Below, in pieces: positions 58,132 to 64,000 of a DNA stretch of 64,000 nt (position 1 is its first letter; each line of letters starts with the position of its first letter). The DNA lies in NCBI RefSeq assembly GCF_000018285.1, contig NC_009901.1, positions 2,479,001 to 2,543,000 on the forward strand, written 5' to 3'. The position numbers were made by a program, and so were the translations under genes. Below the pieces are notes generated by a model. The model ran no database searches. It saw nothing but the letters and a program-made list of their open reading frames with translations, and was not told where the DNA came from. Origin of the DNA: Shewanella pealeana ATCC 700345. GTDB taxonomy: Bacteria > Pseudomonadota > Gammaproteobacteria > Enterobacterales > Shewanellaceae.

Positions 58132-58228
58132 TTTATTGTTTAGTTTTGTACTAAAGAAACCAGATTAAAAATATGCTAGCGTAACTAGTAACTTAACTAT
58201 AGCAGTAGCATGTCCATCAATAATATAT

Positions 58229-58241
58229 ATGGTTGAACCAT
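58229..58241. promoter_or_regulatory. Palindrome copy 4 over the -35 of the RHH-like gene
   Basis: ATGGT TGA ACCAT, perfect. It contains the likely -35 TTGAAC (58233-58238); a -10 TATACT lies at 58258-58263. A protein bound here would block the promoter. Confidence 0.65.
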
Positions 58242-58316
58242 ACTTTAAAAGTGTTACTATACTGGCATTCAAGTATAGTGAAATGAACTTGCAGTCGAAT
58301 ATTAATAGTGAATAAA

Positions 58317-58817
58317 ATGAAAATAGAAGCAGAGAGTGCAGGCAAGGGTTGGCATTATCATCAAGCAAAACCAACAGCGGGCCGAAAATTAAAACTGCTT
58401 GAAGGCGATGAATTGGTTGCAGCTTTACCATTGATCTACCGACTCATACCTCTGACTGAAATAGCAAAAAGACAAGATTGGTTCTTTGAGTTTGAGTGTC
58501 AAACAGAACGAGAAAATCTTTATATTGAGCTTAGCGAAAGCTTGTCGACACTGAATCAAACCCGCAAACAAACGACAGGGCTAGAAATTGCGCTAACACA
58601 AACCAACTTGTTGCTTAATCGCTACTTTAGTGATTATGGGTGGCGAATGGTTCGCAAAGAACTATCACAGATAAAGAAGCGTAAGAAGAAGTCCCATATT
58701 GAGATAGGCAATGATCTTGTTATTAAACTCAAGGAGTTTATGGCATTAAATCAAATTGATACTTTTGACCAAGCTATCGATCATCTATTGAGTGAGTACC
58801 CAGATTCAACAGAATAG
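58317..58817 (+). CDS. Probable ribbon-helix-helix DNA-binding protein
   Basis: Protein of 166 aa from the ATG at 58317; a GTG three codons earlier also fits. The first 120 residues (starting GKGWHYHQAKPTAGRKLKLL) are of unknown fold, with a helical middle. The C-terminus KKKSHIEIGNDLVIKLKEF, followed by NQIDTFDQAIDHLLSE, has the strand-helix-helix pattern of RHH proteins and recalls the C-terminal RHH of MatP in spacing, though overall similarity is low. Autoregulation through the ATGGTNNNACCAT sites is likely by position. Function unknown. Confidence 0.65.
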   Translation: MKIEAESAGKGWHYHQAKPTAGRKLKLLEGDELVAALPLIYRLIPLTEIAKRQDWFFEFECQTERENLYIELSESLSTLNQTRKQTTGLEIALTQTNLLLNRYFSDYGWRMVRKELSQIKKRKKKSHIEIGNDLVIKLKEFMALNQIDTFDQAIDHLLSEYPDSTE

Positions 58818-58983
58818 CCATGGGCATAGTTAATTCGTCTCGGTAACGGTGTTAATTTTTAGTTTTACATATTAACACCGTTAAGCCACTAGGCTTAGTG
58901 GTCTTAAATACTTTTAAAAGGTTTACTCTCAGCTATGGAGTGATCAGACTTGTGTAGCCAAGGTTATCCTGTATTAAGTTTAC

Positions 58984-60006
58984 CTAAATAGAGTCTAATG
59001 CTCGTTGTGTAATTTGCTGACTAAACCGATTTCGTTTTTGATGGTTAGGAGCCCAACCTACTAGGAAGCGCTCGAAGTCCGCCCAGGCTATATCTACCAG
59101 CTTTTGCCACTCTTTAATGACTAAAATTGGATCTATTTGAGGCTGATATAAGCTTAATGCTTGGGTTAACTGATTGAAATATTCATTCACTAATTGTGCA
59201 AAGTTAGTCGCGCACTCCTTCTCAGACAAACAGCTGCCAATAAGATAAATAAGATCTTTTACGCCAACACCACTGCCCACGTATTGAAAGTCGACCGCAG
59301 CAACATCCGTAAACCCCGCATTGAAACAAAAGTTAGCCACCTTGGCATCACCGTGAATTATGGTTTTATATTCACAATTATTCAGTAACTTATCGATTTT
59401 GCTCGCCTTTGTTTTAAGAGGTGATTCCGGCATCACTTGCCACTCTTCCTGTCGAGTCGATAGGTGCCAGTAACTCCCTATAGCCCAAAGCTCATCAGAT
59501 GACAATGCTGTTGAATGCGATAAAAATCTTGCATGAAAATGCGCTAGCCAACGCAGGCATAATTTGATTTGTTTGACAGAAAGGCTAGAGGCGCGAACAG
59601 AAAAGCCTTGGATATCGAGATCAGACATTAATATTAATTGGCTTGCCTGTCCGGACTCTGTAAAACGGCACTCTCCTAAAAATGTAGGGACCAAGCAGGT
59701 ATCATTGCAGAGCTTTGCCCAACGTTTATAAAAATTCACTTCCACCTGATAAGAATTAAGCTTTCTGCGATGGGAGGCCGAAGTTGACCAGCCTCTTGGA
59801 TGCTGCGCCTGATTAGGAGGACAGATATGTTTGACTATAAACTGACTAATCCCAAACCGATTTACTAAATGTTGCGAGGTAAACTTATATCTAGCAATCT
59901 CACCATATCCAGACCAAAGTGATTGAATAATTTCTATTTTTTCAAAACTAGAAGAGTCAAAGAAATCAGACAAAACAGCTTCAATCGATCTGTTATTTAA
60001 ATCCAT
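58984..60006 (-). CDS. Kinase-fold phosphotransferase (APH/ecdysteroid-kinase-like)
   Basis: Protein of 340 aa with a protein-kinase-like fold of the aminoglycoside phosphotransferase/DUF1679 group. The catalytic loop is IIHGDAKVANFCFN and the metal-binding Asp is in VAAVDFQYVGSG. FIVKHICPP holds the ATP-binding Lys. There is no signal peptide. Many chromosomal members have unknown small-molecule substrates; an antibiotic-resistance role should not be assumed. Single gene. Confidence 0.85.
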   Translation of the reverse strand: MDLNNRSIEAVLSDFFDSSSFEKIEIIQSLWSGYGEIARYKFTSQHLVNRFGISQFIVKHICPPNQAQHPRGWSTSASHRRKLNSYQVEVNFYKRWAKLCNDTCLVPTFLGECRFTESGQASQLILMSDLDIQGFSVRASSLSVKQIKLCLRWLAHFHARFLSHSTALSSDELWAIGSYWHLSTRQEEWQVMPESPLKTKASKIDKLLNNCEYKTIIHGDAKVANFCFNAGFTDVAAVDFQYVGSGVGVKDLIYLIGSCLSEKECATNFAQLVNEYFNQLTQALSLYQPQIDPILVIKEWQKLVDIAWADFERFLVGWAPNHQKRNRFSQQITQRALDSI

Positions 60007-60156
60007 TCATTTACCTTAGTGAATATTTGTTCAAGTGTCAGACAGGTAGAACGCTGTACTATAATTGATATAAAGCAGTTATCAAAACAGAGTATGTTTG
60101 AACAGTTTAAGCATGTTGACTTTAGCAACATCTTATCAATAAAGAGGAAGCATTGA

Positions 60157-60546
60157 ATGAGACGTCATATATTAACCCTTGGCCTACTGTTACTCCCCGT
60201 TAGTGCTATGGCAAATATTATTGTCGATAAAACTGGTGTTGATGAGAAAGACTATGTGTACGATCTCCATCAATGCACTGAGATGTCGACTCAAGTCGAG
60301 CAAAAACAGACTGAGGGAAGTGCCATCGGCACAGCTGCTAAAGGCGCTGCAATTGGCTCTGCTGGTAAGGCGATAGCAGGAGGCTCAGGTTCTGAAGGCG
60401 CAAAACAGGGCGCTGCGATTGGTCTGGGTGTCGGAGTGCTGTCTAAAGGCAGAGAAAGAAGAAACAATAAAGACACCTACGCCGCCGAACAACAAACAGT
60501 GATAAAAAATTGCATGACAAATAGAGGTTACGTTGTACTCAACTGA
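60157..60546 (+). CDS. Secreted glycine-zipper protein
   Basis: Protein of 129 aa. Signal peptide RRHILTLGLLLLPVSAMA, then a short Cys-containing stretch (LHQCTEM), a glycine-zipper region with GxxxG-like repeats (about 52-98: SAIGTAAKGAAIGSAGKAI and QGAAIGLGVGVLS) and a C-terminal second Cys (NCMTNRGYVVLN). The two Cys may pair in the periplasm. AGAGGAAG precedes the ATG. Likely envelope-associated; no function assigned. Confidence 0.8.
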   Translation: MRRHILTLGLLLLPVSAMANIIVDKTGVDEKDYVYDLHQCTEMSTQVEQKQTEGSAIGTAAKGAAIGSAGKAIAGGSGSEGAKQGAAIGLGVGVLSKGRERRNNKDTYAAEQQTVIKNCMTNRGYVVLN

Positions 60547-60713
60547 TAGATTACGTTCTGATTGACTTGAATACGGATTAAATCAGCGAGTAAGCTTTGA
60601 GTGTTTAAGTAACCGTATTTTAGTCAGCTTGTCAGTAGCCGATAAACTAGGGTCCGTTACAGTTTGAGCTCCTGTGTATGAGAGTCTGTAGACAGACTCG
60701 TTAATTGAATAGC

Positions 60714-60747
60714 AAAAGGCTAAGCGAAATGTGCTTAGCCTTTTTTG
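60714..60747 (+). terminator. Rho-independent terminator downstream of the glycine-zipper gene
   Basis: Stem GGCTAAGC / GCTTAGCC with an 8-base loop, A run before and T run after. It can also serve the convergent DUF6702 gene. Confidence 0.9.
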
Positions 60748-60791
60748 TCCTTAACGGGTGGGGGGAATTGCTATTACTTGTATTAGTTATA

Positions 60792-61286
60792 TTAGTCCGC
60801 TAAATCCACCTTTAGCCAAGATGATTCATTATCAAATAAAACGGACTTAACTTTGCCTTTTCCTTCGACATTAACCAAATTTATCTGAGCAGGCCAAAGC
60901 TCTTGTAACGCACCATTTGAGATATTTAGCCCAGTTAAGCCTTTTGGAATAGGGCTTTGTTGATATATCCAGAGATATTTACCGTCTAACTCTGTTCCAA
61001 TAAAAGATAACGGGATATTCGTGCCGTTATCCTGTTTTAAATCAAACTGAAGTTGAACATAATCAGCAAATGTCTGTTGAGTTTTTGCGTTACTGAGAAT
61101 ATCAGCTCTCGGGTCAAATAGAGCCTTTACTGCATGTTCGGCATCATGCAGATAGAATTTATGCATGATCTCTATTTGCTGCGTTCTATGATTAAACTTA
61201 ATACTTGTGACCGCGGTTTTTTGCTGATGACCGTACGAATAGCTAGACATAATAAAGCAAATTAAACCGATGAAAAAACGCTTCAT
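60792..61286 (-). CDS. DUF6702 secreted protein
   Basis: Protein of 164 aa. Signal peptide KRFFIGLICFIMSSYSYG; mature part begins HQQKTAVTSIKFNHRTQQIEIMHKFYLHDAE, typical of DUF6702 (beta-rich, His-containing). Its function is unknown. It starts 2 bases after the M1 peptidase stop, so the pair is an operon and the protein may assist the peptidase. Confidence 0.85.
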   Translation of the reverse strand: MKRFFIGLICFIMSSYSYGHQQKTAVTSIKFNHRTQQIEIMHKFYLHDAEHAVKALFDPRADILSNAKTQQTFADYVQLQFDLKQDNGTNIPLSFIGTELDGKYLWIYQQSPIPKGLTGLNISNGALQELWPAQINLVNVEGKGKVKSVLFDNESSWLKVDLAD

Positions 61287-61288
61287 GC

Positions 61289-63745
61289 TTACGCTCCTTT
61301 ACCATTAGTTGAAGGGCCATCTTCAGCATCATCTTTAATTTCAGTCTTAATATCCTGCATGATATCACGCTTAAGTTTGCTCTTGCTCTTCTCCTTTTTG
61401 AAGGCTTCTATACGCGAGGGAATGATCCGTCTTGGAAAGTAGTTATTGTTTAGTTCTACGTCCGCGGTTTGCCAACTTGGGTCAATTTCTATCTCTTTAA
61501 GCTCTTTATCTGTCACGATTAATTTATTAACAATCGTTGGACTGCGACGCCAGATCTCTGCAGGAATGTTTAGCTCTTCGACAGTACCGTCTGTATAAGT
61601 TAGCTGTAACAGAATTGGCATCACTAACCCACCATGGTTTGAGAATTCCAACACGTAATAGTTTTTGTCTTCTTTCACCGCACGCTCAATGACTTTTCTC
61701 TCCCAGTTTTTTAGTTTATTAAGGAATTTATTATATTTATTCCTTTCCTTGTTGGTTACGGTAAATTGGTCATTTTCATCATAAAAATCAGTTATATCAT
61801 CATTCAGTTCAACCCAGGTTTTAATGCCTTCTTCTTGGTTCTTAACAATGGCCATTGGAGTCGGCTTATCCTGTTCAATTTCACGCTCTCGCTTAAAGTC
61901 GATATCAGGATCCTTACTGGTCATGTTGAGCTTATAGACTCTATCTATGCTTAGATCTACATGATCCGTAGAATAAAACCAACCACGCCAGAACCAGTCA
62001 AGATCGACACCAGATGCTTCTTCCATTGTTCTAAAGAAATCCGATGGAGTAGGGCGTTTATACTTCCAGCGGGTGGCATACTCTTTAAAAGCAAAATCAA
62101 ACAGTTCACGACCTAAAATGACCTCACGTAAAATATTAAGGGCGATAGCTGGTTTAGTGTACGCATTAGGCCCGAATTTTAAGATACTGTCAGACTGCGT
62201 CATGATCGGGACTTGAATCGAGGATTTCATGTATTCGATGATGTCTCTGGGCTCTCGCGCCCAATTAGAATCAGTTTCCCATTCTCGAACCGCAATGGAT
62301 TCTACGAAGCTATTTATCCCCTCATCCATCCAAGTCCATTGGCGCTCATCTGAGTTAACTATCATGGGGAAATAGATATGGCCAATCTCGTGGATCACAA
62401 CTCCAATAAGAAAGCGCTTTTCGGATAAGGTGTAAGTGCGTGTACCGTCATCTTGAAGCTCTGTACGAGGGCCGTTAAAGGTGATCATCGGATACTCCAT
62501 TCCACCGACTGGCCCGTTGACTGATTGTGCTGTTGGGTAGGGGTAATCGAAGGAATATCGAGAATAAACTTTCATGGTATGAATTACTGATTCTGTGGAA
62601 TATTTCTTCCATAAATCACCGCCTTCCTTAGGGTAGAAAGACATCGCCATGACAAGTTCTTGCTCAGCTCCTGGCTGTTGATATCCTTTAGCGTCCCACA
62701 TAAATTTACGAGATGACGCCCAGGCAAAGTCTCGCACATTTTCAGCCTTAAAATGCCAGGTCTTTTCGCGAGTCGTGCCTTCGGACTCGTTTTCTAAGGC
62801 CTCTTCCTCGGTAACAATAAATACCGGACGCTTACTGGTCTTAGCTTGATCGAATCGTTTTCGTTGAGTGGAAGTAAGCACAGCTTTAGGGTTTGCTAGA
62901 TAGCCTGTAGAAGCAACGATATGATCGGCAGGAACGGTGATTTCTACGTCATAATCACCAAACTCTAGGGTAAATTCACCGCTACCTAAAAAGGCCTTAT
63001 TGGTCCATGCTTCATAATCTGTATAGGCGTGAAGCCTTGGAAACCATTGGGCGAGTTGAAAGATATCGTTGCCACCTTCACGTTTATCTTCAGTAAAATG
63101 CTCATATCCTGAACGGCCGCCAACAGCCTTCTGTTCGGTAATATTGTAGCCATAATCTAATGAGAAGCTGATTTTGTTACCTGGTTTAAGTGGCGTTAGC
63201 AAATCGATACGCATGTTGGTGCCGACGACTGTGTAGCTAAGTTTATTGCCGTCAATTGTGATATTACCTATCTCATAACCCACATTGTTATCATCGAGAA
63301 ATTGCTGTTTACGTAAGGTGTTTAAGCTGATTTTGGTGGGGTTGCCATTAACACTGTTTGCTAGTTCTTTAGGGGTAGAGAAGGTTCTAGTTTTGCTAGC
63401 GATAGAATCTGACTGATAATAGTTTTGGTCGAGTTGTAACCATAGATACTTGAGGGTATCAGGCGAGTTATTAGTGTAAGTAATTGTCTGTGTGGCATCA
63501 ATTCTTCGCTTTTTTTCATTTAATCGGGCATTAATTTGGTAGTCAACTTGCTGCTGCCAGTATTCATGGCCAGGTTCGCCTGCAGCGTTTCGGTATACAT
63601 TGGCTGTCGGTAAACTTTCATCTAGTTGCCTAAATTTATCTTCGAACTCGCCTTTTGATTGTTTAATCACCGAAGCATGTGTACTAAGTGTGATGACTGC
63701 AAACGCTGACACTATAAGTCGAGATGAACTTGTTAATTTTTTCAC
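61289..63745 (-). CDS. M1-family zinc metallopeptidase, secreted
   Basis: Protein of 818 aa. Signal peptide KLTSSSRLIVSAFAVITLS ends near THA. An N-terminal beta domain (about 70-290) precedes a thermolysin-like domain with HEIGHIYFP (zinc His pair and catalytic Glu), then the third ligand Glu in WTWMDEGINSFVE 18-20 residues later, and the M1 exopeptidase-like GGMEYP. The C-terminal about 230 residues are highly charged. It probably trims peptides outside the cytosol. It is first gene of the pair with the DUF6702 gene. Confidence 0.92.
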   Translation of the reverse strand: MKKLTSSSRLIVSAFAVITLSTHASVIKQSKGEFEDKFRQLDESLPTANVYRNAAGEPGHEYWQQQVDYQINARLNEKKRRIDATQTITYTNNSPDTLKYLWLQLDQNYYQSDSIASKTRTFSTPKELANSVNGNPTKISLNTLRKQQFLDDNNVGYEIGNITIDGNKLSYTVVGTNMRIDLLTPLKPGNKISFSLDYGYNITEQKAVGGRSGYEHFTEDKREGGNDIFQLAQWFPRLHAYTDYEAWTNKAFLGSGEFTLEFGDYDVEITVPADHIVASTGYLANPKAVLTSTQRKRFDQAKTSKRPVFIVTEEEALENESEGTTREKTWHFKAENVRDFAWASSRKFMWDAKGYQQPGAEQELVMAMSFYPKEGGDLWKKYSTESVIHTMKVYSRYSFDYPYPTAQSVNGPVGGMEYPMITFNGPRTELQDDGTRTYTLSEKRFLIGVVIHEIGHIYFPMIVNSDERQWTWMDEGINSFVESIAVREWETDSNWAREPRDIIEYMKSSIQVPIMTQSDSILKFGPNAYTKPAIALNILREVILGRELFDFAFKEYATRWKYKRPTPSDFFRTMEEASGVDLDWFWRGWFYSTDHVDLSIDRVYKLNMTSKDPDIDFKREREIEQDKPTPMAIVKNQEEGIKTWVELNDDITDFYDENDQFTVTNKERNKYNKFLNKLKNWERKVIERAVKEDKNYYVLEFSNHGGLVMPILLQLTYTDGTVEELNIPAEIWRRSPTIVNKLIVTDKELKEIEIDPSWQTADVELNNNYFPRRIIPSRIEAFKKEKSKSKLKRDIMQDIKTEIKDDAEDGPSTNGKGA

Positions 63746-63978
63746 TGAATCTGTTCTCTTGTTATTGTTTTTAGCTGGGTAGAGTGATTACAAACTGAGG
63801 TTTGCCTGAGTACCCTCACGGCAATAGTATACAATAGACAATATTGAGCTTGTCATGAAATTTAACTACTGTGTAACTTTTCATGTTGAGTCGTTTTTGT
63901 TAAATAATCGCCAACTTCTTGCAACACTGAACTAGACTGAGCGAATATAAGGCGATGAAGCTTAGTGAAGGTAACCAA

Positions 63979-64000
63979 ATGACTAAACACGCATTGATTA
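63979..64000 (+). CDS. Possible start of a rightward gene at the window edge
   Basis: An ATG after GAAGGTAACCA opens a frame MTKHALI that runs off the window. Spacing from the upstream box is good. Seven codons are too few to name a family. Confidence 0.3.

Larger units (their letters stand above)
57619..58316. other. Long AT-rich regulatory region with palindromes
   Basis: Almost 700 bases without a credible gene, visibly AT-rich. It contains four short palindromes described separately and a likely promoter for the downstream gene. The 88-codon minus frame at 58165-58431 runs through the promoter and is not taken as a gene. Confidence 0.5.

Noticed and set aside
58165..58431. 88-codon minus frame over the RHH-like gene's promoter
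   Set aside because: It overlaps the promoter and first codons of a better gene. Its hydrophobic look follows from AT-rich DNA.
58984..60006. Aminoglycoside resistance gene
   Set aside because: Only the general kinase fold supports it. Close relatives are chromosomal genes of unknown substrate.

Overview
The window is a stretch of gammaproteobacterial chromosome that reads as Shewanella or a very close relative. This is inferred from gene content and order: seqA-pgm, nrdA-nrdB-yfaE, ubiG-gph beside gyrA, serC / aromatic aminotransferase / aroA-cmk-rpsA-ihfB-lapA-lapB-pyrF, and an Arg32-type EF-P next to earP. No rRNA, tRNA or CRISPR array was seen. Most of the window is housekeeping sequence with clear Rho-independent terminators.

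Layout. 1-10.4 kb: end of a MarC-family gene, then a leftward block (dGTPase-like gene, yfbR, alaA, efp, earP, fldA, ybfE, a DUF2788 gene, ybfF) and rightward seqA-pgm. 10.4-18.0 kb: an AT-rich accessory island with two TIR-type genes flanking a small membrane-protein gene on the minus strand. Opposite them is a third TIR gene split by an eight-C tract, followed by an unrecognised 1091-residue membrane protein and a repeat-like stretch. 18.1-31.5 kb: yfaE/nrdB/nrdA with a tandem pair of NrdR boxes, gph/ubiG, gyrA, a class C beta-lactamase-fold serine hydrolase, a 267-bp MITE-like element, serC and an aspartate/aromatic aminotransferase. 31.9-48.3 kb: aroA to pyrF, a 2,4-dienoyl-CoA-reductase-like SDR, a DUF2058 gene, corA, an acyl-CoA dehydrogenase, dacB (with a 14-bp tandem repeat upstream), a DUF1904 gene, pssA and a tapT-like gene.

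48.3-55.0 kb looks like one functional unit. It holds a TtrSR-like two-component system, an ApbE flavin transferase, a divergent lipoprotein with a flavinylation motif, and a porin. A shared motif (TGCGGAAAACC) lies upstream of the kinase gene and, as a full palindrome, in the apbE/lipoprotein divergent promoter region. 55.5-60.0 kb: an RluA-type pseudouridine synthase, a Cre-like tyrosine recombinase with a lox-like inverted repeat directly upstream, a probable ribbon-helix-helix gene preceded by four ATGGTNNNACCAT-type palindromes, and a kinase-fold phosphotransferase. 60.1-64.0 kb: a glycine-zipper protein, a DUF6702 protein and an M1 metallopeptidase.

The best candidates for something undescribed are the TIR/membrane-protein cluster with its poly-C-interrupted third TIR gene (10.8-14.0 kb) and the recombinase/lox-like site/palindrome module (56.3-58.8 kb). 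Function in both cases is inferred from sequence alone.
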